Positions 31,345-41,215 are shown, counted from the first letter of the stretch. The stretch is 64,000 nt of DNA from DASVWZ01 sp963708575 (GCA_963708575.1 CAVPTB010000007.1:496001-560000); one strand, 5' to 3'. Made by a program: numbers and translations. The notes: generated from the sequence alone by a model not told the origin.

Positions 31345-33402
31345 ATGAAGCGCGTGCCGAAACCTCTCAGCGTACTGATCTGGACCGCTGTCGCCTGTCT
31401 TGGAGCTGTCGCCGTTGCCATCATCGCCTTGCATCGCGGTGAGCAGATCAGCGCCACCTGGCTGATTGTTGCAGCGTTCTGTTGCTACGCGCTCGGCTAC
31501 CGCTTCTACAGCAAGTTTGTTTCGGCCAAAGTGCTTGCCCTCGACGCCAACCGCGCCACGCCTGCGGAGCGCATCGACGACGGTCGCGATTTTGTTCCCA
31601 CCAGCAAGTGGGTTGTTTTCGGTCACCACTTTGCCGCGATTGCTGGTCCCGGACCCCTTGTGGGCCCGGTACTGGCTGCGCAGTTCGGTTACTTGCCCGG
31701 CACGCTGTGGATACTTGCAGGCGCAATCTTTGGTGGCTGCGTGCAGGATTTCGTCATCCTTCTTTTTTCCGTCCGTCGCAACGGCAAGTCGGTTACGGAC
31801 ATGGCGCGCGAGGAGATCGGTAAACTCGGAGGCTTCATTGCCTACGTTGCAGTTATTACCATCCTCCTGATTTTATCCGGCGCGGTTGCTCTGATCGTGG
31901 TCAACGCCTTGAAGTCGAGCCCTTGGGGAACATTCACGATCGGTATGACGATTCCCATTGCGTTGCTCATGGGCGTCTACTTGCGCCGAATCCGTCCCGG
32001 CAAAGTAATTGAGACTTCCTTGATCGGATTCGTTTTGGTCGTGGCTGCAGTTGTAGGCGGACAATGGGTCGCGCAGAATCCTTCGCTCGCTCGGGCATTT
32101 ACTTATACCGCGCCCACCCTGGCGATTCTGATTATCGTGTATGCATTCGCCGCTTCAGTTCTGCCTGTCTGGCTTCTACTGGCCCCGCGCGACTATCTGA
32201 GCACCTTCGTGAAGTTAGGAACGATCGGGGTGCTGGCGGCGGGAATTATCATCTTTCACCCCACACTGCACATGCCACCGTTGACCCGATTCGCCGATGG
32301 GACTGGCCCCGTCTTCGCCGGAAAGATCTTCCCCTTTGCCTTTATCACCATTGCATGCGGTGCGGTCAGCGGTTTTCACTCTCTGATCTCCAGCGGTACC
32401 ACGCCCAAGCTGATTCGCCGCGAAACTGAAACTCGCATGGTGGGTTATGGGGCTATGTTGTGCGAATCCATGGTCGGCATTATGGCAATGATTGCGGCCT
32501 GCGTCCTGCAACCGGGCGTTTATTTCGCAATCAACAGTCCCGCGGGAATTATCGGCCAATCAGCGGACGCCGCGACGGCCACTATCAGCGGTTGGGGATT
32601 TCCCGTTACCGCGGCGCAGATGCACGCTCTGGCTGTCGCGGTCGCAGAGCAGACACTGTTCAATCGTACCGGCGGCGCTCCCGCTTTTGCCGTGGGCATG
32701 GCTAACATCTTCTCCAATAGCTTAGGCGGACAAGCCGTCATGGCGGTTTGGTACCACTTCGCGATCATGTTCGAAGCGTTGTTTATTCTTACCGTCCTTG
32801 ACGCCGGAACTCGCGTAGGCCGCTTCATGGTTCAGGAATCGCTGGCGCATCTGTGGAAGCCACTGGGTCGTACCAGTTGGTATCCCAGTATCCTCTTCAC
32901 CAGCGCCTTGATCGTCGGCGCATGGGGATATTTTTTGTGGATGGGGGTGAAAGATCCATTAGGTGGCATCAATTCGCTTTGGCCGCTGTTCGGGATCTGC
33001 AATCAACTACTCGCGACCGTAGCCTTGTGTGTCGCAACTACTATCATCATCAAGATGGGTCGCACCCGCTACGCGGCGGTAACGCTGGTGCCATTGGTCG
33101 GGCTTATCGCGGTTACGTTCACCGCCGCCTGGCAGAAGATATTTGATCCCAACGTCCGGATCGGCTTTCTCGCACACGCTCGTATGCTGGATGCCTCCTC
33201 ATCTCCGGGCCATGACGTTTCTCGACTGGTTTTGAACGACCGCATCGATGCGGTTGTCGCGGGTGTTTTGGTCTGCCTTGTCGCTATGATTCTCGTCGAA
33301 TCCCTGGTGGAGTGGTCGAGGGTTCTCTCCGGACGCAAGCAGGTGATCATCAAGGAAGCGCCCTTCGTCGCGTCGCGCTTCGCCACCGAGGAGCAGGCAT
33401 GA
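31345..33402 (+). CDS. cstA: CstA/BtsT-family carbon starvation transporter
   Basis: A 685-residue protein of the CstA family, close to the usual 690-715 residues, with about 16 helices. The family pattern is clear: YRFYSKFVSAKVLALDANR near 50-68, FGHHFAAIAGPGPLVGPVLA near 92-111, GCVQDFVILLFSVRRNGKS near 132-150, ACGAVSGFHSLISSGTTPK near 340 and the late segment LWPLFGICNQLLATVAL. Members import pyruvate or peptides in starved cells using a proton gradient. The start MKRVPKPL is the ATG two bases after the previous stop. Its stop overlaps the start of its small YbdD-like partner. No LytS/LytR-type regulator, as in E. coli btsSR, is found here. Confidence 0.93.
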   Translation: MKRVPKPLSVLIWTAVACLGAVAVAIIALHRGEQISATWLIVAAFCCYALGYRFYSKFVSAKVLALDANRATPAERIDDGRDFVPTSKWVVFGHHFAAIAGPGPLVGPVLAAQFGYLPGTLWILAGAIFGGCVQDFVILLFSVRRNGKSVTDMAREEIGKLGGFIAYVAVITILLILSGAVALIVVNALKSSPWGTFTIGMTIPIALLMGVYLRRIRPGKVIETSLIGFVLVVAAVVGGQWVAQNPSLARAFTYTAPTLAILIIVYAFAASVLPVWLLLAPRDYLSTFVKLGTIGVLAAGIIIFHPTLHMPPLTRFADGTGPVFAGKIFPFAFITIACGAVSGFHSLISSGTTPKLIRRETETRMVGYGAMLCESMVGIMAMIAACVLQPGVYFAINSPAGIIGQSADAATATISGWGFPVTAAQMHALAVAVAEQTLFNRTGGAPAFAVGMANIFSNSLGGQAVMAVWYHFAIMFEALFILTVLDAGTRVGRFMVQESLAHLWKPLGRTSWYPSILFTSALIVGAWGYFLWMGVKDPLGGINSLWPLFGICNQLLATVALCVATTIIIKMGRTRYAAVTLVPLVGLIAVTFTAAWQKIFDPNVRIGFLAHARMLDASSSPGHDVSRLVLNDRIDAVVAGVLVCLVAMILVESLVEWSRVLSGRKQVIIKEAPFVASRFATEEQA

Positions 33403-33575
33403 GTCGAATCCAGGAAGCTCTCGCCGTCTTATCTCATGCCATGCAGGAGATCTTCGACGAAGCCCCCTATGCCCGCTTCCTTAAACGTCGGCAACTACAG
33501 GCTTCTCGCGAAAGCTACGCCGAATTCATTCGCGAGCAGGAGCAGGCAAGGGCTCGGCGACCCCGTTGCTGCTGA
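33399..33575 (+). CDS. YbdD/YjiX-family small protein, partner of CstA
   Basis: A 58-residue protein starting MSRIQEALAVLSHAMQEIFD; the family core is DEAPYARFLKRRQLQASRES followed by YAEFIREQE. Proteins of this type are always found after cstA or btsT. The ATG overlaps the transporter stop (ATGA), which fixes the start; a longer frame from 33312 lies inside cstA and is not used. The tail ends in two cysteines after an Arg-rich stretch. It probably assists the function or stability of the transporter. Confidence 0.88.
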   Translation: MSRIQEALAVLSHAMQEIFDEAPYARFLKRRQLQASRESYAEFIREQEQARARRPRCC

Positions 33576-33638
33576 TACCGGTTCCTCACCCGATTCTCAC
33601 CATCTCAGAACACCGGAGCTGAGCTACACTCTTCCTGA

Positions 33639-34142
33639 ATGAGAGTTCTAGGTGTCGACTGCGGTACCGAATACACGGGATACGGTGTCGTCGAGCTTCC
33701 CGCGGACGGCAAGCTCGTCTGTCTTGCGTGGGGAGCGATCAAACTCTCCCCGAAAGTGCCCATGGCCGTCCGGCTGTCGACAATTTTCGACCGTCTCAGC
33801 GTCATAATTTGCGATCACCAGCCCGACAACGTCGCGATCGAAGATGTCTTCTACGCGGTGAATGCCAAGTCTGCTCTTAAATTGGGACAAGTCCGAGGTG
33901 TTGCAATGCTCGCCGCGTCCTCAGCGGGTCTCGCCGTTTCCGAGTACGCCCCCCTCGCTATCAAATCGGCTGTAGTCGGGTACGGCAGGGCGGAGAAGCA
34001 GCAGGTGCAGCACATGGTCACCCGGCTGTTGAATCTCACAGAAACGCCTGAGCCGCCTGACGCTGCTGACGCCTTGGCCATTGCGATTTGCCACCTGCAT
34101 ACTTCCGCGACGCAGGCTCGCCAGAGTGCGGTGGCGCACTGA
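33639..34142 (+). CDS. ruvC: Crossover junction endodeoxyribonuclease RuvC
   Basis: A 167-residue Holliday junction resolvase with an RNase H fold. The four acidic residues are visible: Asp7 (MRVLGVDCGT), Glu68 in VAIEDVFYA, and the two Asp of PEPPDAADALAIAICH near 138-141. GYGRAEKQQVQHMV is the conserved DNA-binding loop. It cuts four-way junctions brought by RuvAB. ruvA and ruvB are not in this window, so the resolvasome is split. The ATG has TACACT eight bases upstream and no clear ribosome site. Confidence 0.95.
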   Translation: MRVLGVDCGTEYTGYGVVELPADGKLVCLAWGAIKLSPKVPMAVRLSTIFDRLSVIICDHQPDNVAIEDVFYAVNAKSALKLGQVRGVAMLAASSAGLAVSEYAPLAIKSAVVGYGRAEKQQVQHMVTRLLNLTETPEPPDAADALAIAICHLHTSATQARQSAVAH

Positions 34143-34168
34143 CTTGCAGAACATCGCCAGCATCAAAC

Positions 34169-34177
34169 TGGCATAAT
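34169..34177 (+). promoter_or_regulatory. Extended -10 element close to the next start codon
   Basis: TGGCATAAT ends eight bases before the ATG at 34186, with no ribosome site between; a nearly leaderless transcript is expected. Confidence 0.4.
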
Positions 34178-34185
34178 AAAGCCCA

Positions 34186-34899
34186 ATGCTTGCCAGAACC
34201 CTCCGCGAGGTTTGCTTCAGGGCCGCTACTTCCGCCCTATTTCTGTTGACGCTTGCAGTGCGTGCCCCAGCACAGCAGCCAGGAATTCCGACCGTAGTTT
34301 TCACTCTCGATTTTCCCGGTTCAGATCCGGCACACTACGAAATTATCGTCCCAGCCGATGGACCTTCTCACTACTCCTCCGCGCCCAAGCCCGATCCAGC
34401 TCACGAATCTGACCCGGTTGGCGGCGGTCCCGCTACCGATGATCCATACCGCGCCGACTTTACGCTCTCCCCGGCCACCCTCCATCGGATCTTCGATCTG
34501 ACAAAGCGTGTGGACTATTTCAACGGCGTATTGGATTCTGGAAAGAAAAACCTCGCCTCCACTGGGACCAAAGTGTTGTCGTATAAGGCCCCCGGCAAAA
34601 ATACCAGCGCCACCTACAATTACTCCCAGATATCCGCCGTTCAAGATCTCACGTCGATTTTTCAAAACCTGTCAGCTACTCTCGAGTTTGCCAGGCGTCT
34701 GGACTATGATTTTCGCTTTCAAAAGACGGCTCTGGACGAAGAGCTGAAAAAGATGGAAGAAATGTCAGGCCGGGGCAGTCTAGACGATCTGTCCGCGGCC
34801 TCTCCTATCCTCCAGAAGATCGCTTCGGACCCAACTGTTATGAATATCTCCCGCAGCCGTGCCCAGCGTCTTCTGTCCCATGCCGCGGCTAGCAAGTGA
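34186..34899 (+). CDS. Exported protein of unknown function
   Basis: A 237-residue protein with a signal peptide (hydrophobic residues 13-24, Ala-x-Ala site near PAQQ). The mature chain has a segment TVVFTLDFPGSDPAHYEI, a proline/Asp-rich linker, a central part with ADFTLSPATLHRIFDLTKRV, and a C-terminal amphipathic helical stretch (ALDEELKKMEEM). No catalytic motif is seen and no family is recognised. It is the only gene between ruvC and the FecR protein, and is probably periplasmic. Confidence 0.7.
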   Translation: MLARTLREVCFRAATSALFLLTLAVRAPAQQPGIPTVVFTLDFPGSDPAHYEIIVPADGPSHYSSAPKPDPAHESDPVGGGPATDDPYRADFTLSPATLHRIFDLTKRVDYFNGVLDSGKKNLASTGTKVLSYKAPGKNTSATYNYSQISAVQDLTSIFQNLSATLEFARRLDYDFRFQKTALDEELKKMEEMSGRGSLDDLSAASPILQKIASDPTVMNISRSRAQRLLSHAAASK

Positions 34900-34991
34900 T
34901 TTCGCCACGATTGTCTTGTATTTTTGACAACTGGTTACCCTGAAATAGTGTTCTAATAGGCCTGCGGATTCGAACCTTCTGGGGGTGTACC

Positions 34992-36335
34992 GTGATTCAG
35001 TCCAATCGTCTCACTTTGTCGGCCGTGGTGGCTTCGGTATGCTTCCTAGTAACCGGTGCCTTTGCCGATTCTCAAGCTCGAATGGTTCGGCTCAGCGACG
35101 TACAAGGGGACGTCAAAATCGATCGGAACGCTGGTTTGGGCGTGGAGAAGGCGTTTCTGAACCTGCCCGTCACCCAAGGCGCAAAGATCGAGACCAAAAG
35201 CGGCGGCCGCGCCGAAATCGAATTTGAGGATGGCAGCACCCTCCGCCTCGCCCCCGATACCCTTTTGTCGTTTTCGCAGTTGTCTTTGCACGAATCGGGC
35301 GCCAAAGTCAGCACCCTTCATCTGGACCGCGGAACCGCCTACATCAACCTTGCCGGAAGCAAAGCCGACGAGTTTACCCTGAACTTTGGCCGCGAGACTT
35401 TGACTCTGCAAGGCGCAACCCGGCTTCGCATCGAGATGGACGCAACCGATGCGTCCGTAGCCGTGTTCAAGGGTGACGCTGCTGTCAGCGGTCCATCGGG
35501 ATCCGCGCAGGTTAGCAAGAATCACACCGTCAATTTCGATCTCATCGATAAAGACAAGTACGTCCTTGCCAGGGGGGTGGATCCTGCCCCCTTTGACGAT
35601 TGGGACAAAGAGCAGGATCAATATCATCAGCGCTACCAGGCCGCTAACTCCAGCGCTATGGCAAATTCCCAATATGCCTACGGAACCAGCGATCTGAACT
35701 ACTACGGATCCTACTTTGACGCCCCCGGCTACGGCACACTGTGGCAACCCTACCTGGCGGGAGCGGGTTGGGATCCGTTTATGAGCGGCGCCTGGGCGTT
35801 TTATCCCGGCGCTGGTTACGCATGGGTTTCCGGTTATCCCTGGGGCTGGACGCCTTATCATTCCGGCTCATGGCTTTACGTTCCTTCCTATGGCTGGGGA
35901 TGGCAGCCTGGAAATAACTGGTCGGGCTGGTCACTGACCGGCGTCAGGAATGCGCCCGCTGGCTTCCAAATGCCCCAACCTCCCGTCGGTTCCGGACGAG
36001 CGACAGTCCTGGTGAGTCGCGGCCCTGAGCCATCTCTGTTGGGAAAATCGCCGAACAAACTTTCTATTCCTCAGAACTCTGCAGGACTGGGAATTCCCCG
36101 CGGTGCGGTCAGAGACTTCAGCGATCTCTCCCATTCCGTACAGAAAACCGGTTTCGCGCACACCACGCTGCATGTCCAGCCGGTCGGAAATGGGATGGGC
36201 TATCAGATGGGATGGGGTCCGCGAGGATCAGGGCCGCGCCCGTCGGGGCCGTGGCAAAGTGGCAACTCGAGCTCCCGCGGCGCTCCGAGCGGCGTGAGCC
36301 ATTCCAGCATGGGCGGAGCACGCGTCTCCAAGTAG
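34992..36335 (+). CDS. FecR-domain secreted protein with Trp/Gly-rich repeats (DUF6600-like)
   Basis: A 447-residue exported protein with a GTG start and a signal peptide ending at GAFADS. Residues about 30-180 form a FecR-type domain: VQGDVKIDRNAG, TKSGGRAEIEFEDGSTLRLA, then LHLDRGTAYINL. Residues about 225-320 are repeated W-P-Y and G-x-W units (LWQPYLAGAGWDPFMSGAWA, WGWTPYHSGSWLYVPSYGWG), a known repeat of secreted proteins with FecR domains. The C-terminus is Gly/Ser/Pro-rich and probably disordered. There is no sigma/anti-sigma pair or TonB receptor nearby, so this is more likely a cell-surface structural protein than a classical FecR regulator. A TTGACA lies at 34924-34929 upstream. Confidence 0.85.
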   Translation: MIQSNRLTLSAVVASVCFLVTGAFADSQARMVRLSDVQGDVKIDRNAGLGVEKAFLNLPVTQGAKIETKSGGRAEIEFEDGSTLRLAPDTLLSFSQLSLHESGAKVSTLHLDRGTAYINLAGSKADEFTLNFGRETLTLQGATRLRIEMDATDASVAVFKGDAAVSGPSGSAQVSKNHTVNFDLIDKDKYVLARGVDPAPFDDWDKEQDQYHQRYQAANSSAMANSQYAYGTSDLNYYGSYFDAPGYGTLWQPYLAGAGWDPFMSGAWAFYPGAGYAWVSGYPWGWTPYHSGSWLYVPSYGWGWQPGNNWSGWSLTGVRNAPAGFQMPQPPVGSGRATVLVSRGPEPSLLGKSPNKLSIPQNSAGLGIPRGAVRDFSDLSHSVQKTGFAHTTLHVQPVGNGMGYQMGWGPRGSGPRPSGPWQSGNSSSRGAPSGVSHSSMGGARVSK

Positions 36336-36382
36336 GATGTGATTCGAGTGTCGCATCTGGCAAGCGACGCTACCTATCCTAC
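36332..36382. terminator. Large imperfect hairpin between convergent genes
   Basis: Outer arms GTAGGAT (36332-36338) and ATCCTAC (36376-36382) enclose an inner stem GTCGC/GCGAC (36350-36354 and 36364-36368). It lies exactly between the FecR gene stop and the dxs stop, both of which face it. No T-tract is obvious, so it may be a Rho-assisted or stability structure rather than a classical terminator. Confidence 0.45.
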
Positions 36383-36392
36383 CCGGATACTG

Positions 36393-38300
36393 TTATCCAA
36401 TCGCTGCGGATTTGATTGCATTTTTGCGACGAGCGGCTTCCAGCCAAGGACGCAGCCTGTCCAATGCCGCTTCCACGCTGATTCCGTACTTCTTTCGCAA
36501 GGCCTCCGGATTGCCGTGCTCAACGAACTGGTCTGGCCAGCCGATTCGCACGACCGGCGTTGCTAGTCCCAATCGATTCAATTCCTCGAGCACCGCACTT
36601 CCAAACCCGCCCATGAGTACGTGATCTTCCAACGTTAGAATCACATCGACTCCCTTTGCGTAGAACTCCAGCATCTCGGCATCGATGGGCTTGGCAAAGC
36701 GCGCATTGATGAGAGAGACGGGAACACCTTCACCCTCCAGTTTCCGCGCGATAACCTCGCCCATCGGAACTAAAGCGCCGAGAGCGAAGATCGCCACCCG
36801 GCTGTTCTCCGTATGCTGCAGAACCTCCGCTTTGCCAATTGGAATCGCCCGCGGGACATCTTTGACCGCTGTACCCGGACCAATTCCTCGCGGATAGCGT
36901 ATTGCAATGGGTCCGGCATGTTGCATTGCGGTAAACATCATGTCGGCCAGTTCATCTTCGTCTTTCGGAACCATGTGCACAATATTCGGAATTCCCCGCA
37001 GGTAGCTGATATCGAACAGTCCGTGATGAGTCGGTCCGTCATCTCCCGACAGGCTGCCGCGGTCCATGCAGAAAACCACCGGCAGGTTTTGCAAGCAAAC
37101 ATCGTGGACAACCTGGTCAAATGCCCGCTGGAGGAAAGTTGAGTAGATCGCGCAAAATGGCTTCAACCCCTTTGTGGACATTCCCGCCGCGAACAGCACG
37201 GCGTGTTCTTCCGCAATTCCAACGTCAAAGTATTTGTCCGGATGTCGCGTGCGAAAGCGGTCCAGTCCCGTCCCGTTGGGCATGGCCGCTGTAATCGCAA
37301 CGATCTTATTGTTGCCGTCGGCGAGTTTTGCCAGCGTGTCGGCAAACACTTCGGAATATGTGCGCTGCGTGATCGCCTTGGTTTCGCCAGTCTCCGGATT
37401 GTAAGGTCCCAAGCCATGAAATTTCTTTTGCTTTTCCAGTGCCGGACCAAACCCCCTGCCTTTCTGCGTTAGGACGTGCAACAACACGGGCCGGTTTTGA
37501 GTTTTTAGAAACTCAAAAGTCTTTATAAGATTCGAGATATTGTGGCCATCGATCGGTCCGTAATAGCGCAGGCCCAGTTCCTCGAAAATAACGCTCGGCC
37601 ACAACATGCTCTTTGCCGCTTCTTCGGCCTTGCGCGCCATCCGCAGAGCAACCTTGCCACCAACTTTTTCGACAAACGTCGCGGCCCGCTCGTGCAAAAA
37701 GTCGTACTTCGGATTGGTCACGATGGTGTTTAGGTAGCTGGCAATCGCCCCTACGTTCTTATCGATCGACCACTCGTTGTCGTTCAGTACGACCAGTAGG
37801 CGTCTTGTCTGCTGCGCGATGTTGTTCAGAGCCTCGAAGGTCGTTCCACAAGTAAAAGCAGCGTCCCCGGCCAACGCCACCACGTGCTCTTTGCCCCCCA
37901 GTTTGTCCCGGGCGACCGCCATGCCCAGTGCCGCAGATAGTGCGGTTCCCGCGTGCCCGGCGCCATAGCAGTCATGCCGACTTTCGCTACGAAGCATAAA
38001 GCCGTTCAGACCCCCAGGCATTCGGATCGTGCGAAACTCCTCCCGCCTTCCCGTCAGCAGCTTATGCACGTAGGCTTGGTGACTCACGTCGAATACGAAG
38101 TGGTCCTCGGGTGTGTTGAAAACGTAGTGCATGGCTATGGTGAGCTCCACTACCCCGAGATTGGGCCCTAAATGCCCACCATTCTGGGAGAGTACCGCGA
38201 TCAACTCTTCGCGAATCTCCTGAGATAGAATTTCCAACTCGTTGATAAAAAGCCGTTTAACGTCCAAAGGAGAATGGATGTGGTCCAATAAGTGATCCAT
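36393..38300 (-). CDS. dxs: 1-deoxy-D-xylulose-5-phosphate synthase
   Basis: A 635-residue thiamine-diphosphate enzyme that condenses pyruvate and glyceraldehyde 3-phosphate in the first step of the MEP isoprenoid pathway. The N-terminal NGGHLGPNLGVVELT, GDAAFTCGTTFEALNN (ThDP/Mg), VVLNDNEWSIDKNVG, the catalytic Glu of VGIAEEHAVLFAAGM and DRGSLSGDDGPTHHG all match. Length is normal. A longer frame from a TTG at 38369 adds 23 non-family residues; the ATG at 38300 was used. It stands alone, divergent from the histidine kinase gene. Confidence 0.95.
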   Translation of the reverse strand: MDHLLDHIHSPLDVKRLFINELEILSQEIREELIAVLSQNGGHLGPNLGVVELTIAMHYVFNTPEDHFVFDVSHQAYVHKLLTGRREEFRTIRMPGGLNGFMLRSESRHDCYGAGHAGTALSAALGMAVARDKLGGKEHVVALAGDAAFTCGTTFEALNNIAQQTRRLLVVLNDNEWSIDKNVGAIASYLNTIVTNPKYDFLHERAATFVEKVGGKVALRMARKAEEAAKSMLWPSVIFEELGLRYYGPIDGHNISNLIKTFEFLKTQNRPVLLHVLTQKGRGFGPALEKQKKFHGLGPYNPETGETKAITQRTYSEVFADTLAKLADGNNKIVAITAAMPNGTGLDRFRTRHPDKYFDVGIAEEHAVLFAAGMSTKGLKPFCAIYSTFLQRAFDQVVHDVCLQNLPVVFCMDRGSLSGDDGPTHHGLFDISYLRGIPNIVHMVPKDEDELADMMFTAMQHAGPIAIRYPRGIGPGTAVKDVPRAIPIGKAEVLQHTENSRVAIFALGALVPMGEVIARKLEGEGVPVSLINARFAKPIDAEMLEFYAKGVDVILTLEDHVLMGGFGSAVLEELNRLGLATPVVRIGWPDQFVEHGNPEALRKKYGISVEAALDRLRPWLEAARRKNAIKSAAIG

Positions 38301-38552
38301 AAAATTGTGTTGGCAGCACCCCGCACACAGATGCCCACGGTCTGGAATGGGTGCATCCGGAAACGTCAAGTATCTCTTTAGGACTTTATCCTCTGTCGAC
38401 CGCAGGTTCTACCCCCGTACAAACCCCGGCGTCGCGCTTTTGACTCGTACCCAAATTCAGACAGATTCGGCGATTCCTTTCCCTCGCTTTTTTGCCGTAT
38501 TCTCTTTCAACAGCCGATTCGTCCAGAACGGTGCTGAGCGGTCAATTCCCGA

Positions 38553-40451
38553 ATGAAGATTGGATTTGAAAGACGAAGTTTCGTGTTGGCGGTCTTCTTG
38601 GTAATGGCCGCTATCTTGGTGATCCTTGCTACTCTCCAGTATCGCTGGAGCACCAAGGTCAGTGAGGCTACGGAAGCACGCCTGGGTGGAAACCTGCAGA
38701 CGCTGGCTCTCGACTGGCACATGGATTTCTTTCACCTGTTTAGCGAGATCGCCATCGCGTTGCAGGTCGGTCCGGACTCCGGCGCTCACGACGACGCGCA
38801 CGATTTCCTTGAGCGTTACTCGAATTGGCAGCGCAATTCATCCGATTCTGCGGCCGTGAGTAGCGTTTTCATTTGGGAAACCAGCCGCGCTGGCGAGCCT
38901 CAACTCTGGCAACTGATCCCCAAAGACCAGAAGATCAGTCCATTTCCCGCTCCTGCTGATTTGCAGCCGTTGCTCGCCAGGCTTCGACAAAGTTCAGCCA
39001 CCTTGCCGGCCGCGCTCTCTGCGTGGCGCTCCCCGGATCTCGGGTCATCTGAGCCGTCTCGGGCTGCGCCTTCGGGCGACCGCAGCGATCCCATCACGGG
39101 CTGGATGTTCGATCCCGTGATCCCTGCTTTTGTCCATCCCATCATCCACCATCGGCTGCCGCGCGAAGCTATCACACCGGTCTCCGCTTCAGTGATCGAT
39201 TGGATCGTGGTTCGATTCGACCTTTCTGTTATACGAACTCAGGCTCTGCCGGAGCTTACGGCCAAGTACTTCAGCGGCCCGGAGGGGCTTGATTATCATG
39301 TGACCCTGGTCGCGGACGGACATCCTCCTCAAGTCATCTATTCCTCAGATCCCCAGTCGGAAAGTTTGGATATTTCTTCCGCCGACGTGGTCATGGAGAT
39401 TTTTGGCTCTCCACCAGAGACGACCGAAGAACACATCGTACCGGCGCTCCGCCATGCGGTTTCGCTCCATGGGGGGAATTGGCAAAATTTCGTCGGCCCC
39501 ATCTGGTTCCCCTTGATTCGTGAGCCCGGAAAAAACGTCAGCTGGAGCCTGTTCCTTCGCCATCGCCAAGGCTCCTTGGAAGAGGTAATTGCCACGGCTC
39601 GTCGCCGCGACTTAGCGATCAGTTTCGGAGTACTGTTTTTGCTGGGCATCACTATGACCGTGCTGATCATCGCCACCCAGCGGGCACAGCGCCTTGCCGA
39701 GTTGCAGATGAATTTCGTTACCACTGTTTCTCATGAGTTGCGTACTCCACTCGCGGTGATTGGCTCTGCCGCGGAAAACATCGCCGATGGAGTCGTGGAT
39801 GGCAAAGAACAGCTGAAACATTACGGCCAAGTCATTAACGCCCAAAGCCGCCAGCTCACCCGGCTGGTGGAACAGATCTTGTTGTTTGCATCCACTCGGC
39901 AATCCAGACCCAGTTATTACCTTCGAGCTTTGGAAGTGCCGGATATCGTCGATGCTGCGTTAAGCAACACCGCCGAACTCGTTCGTCAGTCGCAATTCAC
40001 CGTGGAAAGGGATATCCAGCCCAACCTGCCGCAGGTGATTGGAGATTTAGCGGCTTTGTCACAAGTCCTGCAAAACCTGATCATCAACGCGATCAAGTAC
40101 AGCGGGAACAGCCGATGGATCCGGATTCATGCTTACGTCACTGCTGACCCGAAAGGAAAATCCGAAGTCCAGATTTCGGTGGAAGACCGGGGAATCGGGA
40201 TCGAAGAGGCCGAGTTGCGTCATGTCTTCGAGCCTTTTTATCGTGCCAGTGCTGCCACGGCAGCGCAGATTCACGGTACCGGTCTCGGTTTGCCGCTCTC
40301 TCGCAGCATCGCGGAAGACATGGGCGGTCAACTCACTCTAAGCAGCAAGTCAGGAGCCGGCAGCAAATTTGTGTTGCATTTGCCCTTGTCAGGAGATTCC
40401 GGACTCAGCGCGAATGTAGTATTGAACTCTACGGTGACGCAGAAGTCCTAA
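38553..40451 (+). CDS. Sensor histidine kinase
   Basis: A 632-residue transmembrane kinase: membrane segment 10-28, a large periplasmic sensor part of about 330 residues without a recognised domain, a second segment near 353-373, then HisKA with SHELRTPLAVIGS (His near 394) and HATPase_c with NLIINAIKYSGNS (N box), VEDRGIGIEEAEL (G1) and GTGLGLPLSRSI (G2). It autophosphorylates and transfers to the response regulator 8 bp downstream. The ATG follows CGGTCAATTCCCGA, with little ribosome site. The signal is unknown; the long periplasmic sensor is Pro/Ser-rich in its middle. Confidence 0.9.
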   Translation: MKIGFERRSFVLAVFLVMAAILVILATLQYRWSTKVSEATEARLGGNLQTLALDWHMDFFHLFSEIAIALQVGPDSGAHDDAHDFLERYSNWQRNSSDSAAVSSVFIWETSRAGEPQLWQLIPKDQKISPFPAPADLQPLLARLRQSSATLPAALSAWRSPDLGSSEPSRAAPSGDRSDPITGWMFDPVIPAFVHPIIHHRLPREAITPVSASVIDWIVVRFDLSVIRTQALPELTAKYFSGPEGLDYHVTLVADGHPPQVIYSSDPQSESLDISSADVVMEIFGSPPETTEEHIVPALRHAVSLHGGNWQNFVGPIWFPLIREPGKNVSWSLFLRHRQGSLEEVIATARRRDLAISFGVLFLLGITMTVLIIATQRAQRLAELQMNFVTTVSHELRTPLAVIGSAAENIADGVVDGKEQLKHYGQVINAQSRQLTRLVEQILLFASTRQSRPSYYLRALEVPDIVDAALSNTAELVRQSQFTVERDIQPNLPQVIGDLAALSQVLQNLIINAIKYSGNSRWIRIHAYVTADPKGKSEVQISVEDRGIGIEEAELRHVFEPFYRASAATAAQIHGTGLGLPLSRSIAEDMGGQLTLSSKSGAGSKFVLHLPLSGDSGLSANVVLNSTVTQKS

Positions 40452-40459
40452 GACGACCA

Positions 40460-41146
40460 ATGCACGAGAACATTCTCTTGGTGGAAGACGAAGAAGCATT
40501 GCGCATGACTCTCTCGGACAGGCTGCACCGGGAGGGTTACACCCTCAACTGTGCCCGCGACGGCCAGGAGGGACTCGACATGGCCACACGTTTGCCATTC
40601 GACCTCATTATCCTCGACATCATGCTGCCCCAGAAGAACGGGTTCGATGTATGCCGGGAAATTCGCCATGCGGGTGTCATCACTCCTGTCCTGATGCTCA
40701 CCGCGCGAGGCGAAACGGTCGACAAGGTTGTCGGGCTGAAATTGGGCGCGGACGACTATGTAACCAAGCCTTTCGAGATGGCGGAACTCACCGCACGCAT
40801 CGAAGCGCTTCTGAGACGAGCCCCGGCCAAACCTTCCGCCGAGCATGGCGTCCAGCAATTTGGCTCCCTCCGCATCGACTTCCGCGGTACCGAAGTGGCT
40901 CGGGACGGTGTTCCCGTCTACCTTTCCGCGCGTGAATTTCAACTGTTGCGTTATCTCGTCGAACATCGCGGCGCCACGCTCACTCGTGATGAGATTCTCA
41001 AAGAAGTGTGGGGTTATAGCGCGACCACATTCACGCGGACAGTCGACGTTCACGTGGCGAGCATGCGTCAAAAACTCGAACGCGACCCTTCCAATCCCGA
41101 ACTGATCCTCACCGTGAAGGGTATGGGATACAAGTTCGCTGGCTGA
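40460..41146 (+). CDS. OmpR/PhoB-family response regulator
   Basis: A 228-residue regulator. The receiver domain has the acidic pair Glu9/Asp10, phosphoacceptor Asp53 (LIILDIMLP), Thr of LMLTARG and Lys of TKPFEMAEL. The winged-helix output domain reads SAREFQLLRYLVEHRG then TRTVDVHVASMRQKLE. It pairs with the kinase just upstream. OmpR/PhoB regulators bind 11-bp-spaced direct repeats, and such a repeat array lies 70-120 bp after this gene, ahead of a small exported protein. Confidence 0.93.
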   Translation: MHENILLVEDEEALRMTLSDRLHREGYTLNCARDGQEGLDMATRLPFDLIILDIMLPQKNGFDVCREIRHAGVITPVLMLTARGETVDKVVGLKLGADDYVTKPFEMAELTARIEALLRRAPAKPSAEHGVQQFGSLRIDFRGTEVARDGVPVYLSAREFQLLRYLVEHRGATLTRDEILKEVWGYSATTFTRTVDVHVASMRQKLERDPSNPELILTVKGMGYKFAG

Positions 41147-41215
41147 CCGCCGTTTCTCCGATTCGTAAGTGCGGGGTAAGTCGTCCGGAATAAGCGCGTT
41201 GCGGAGTTGTAATCC

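Noticed and set aside
35046..35861. Minus-strand frame of 271 codons opposite the FecR protein
   Set aside because: The FecR and Trp-rich repeats on the plus strand are real; the reverse frame mirrors their repeats.
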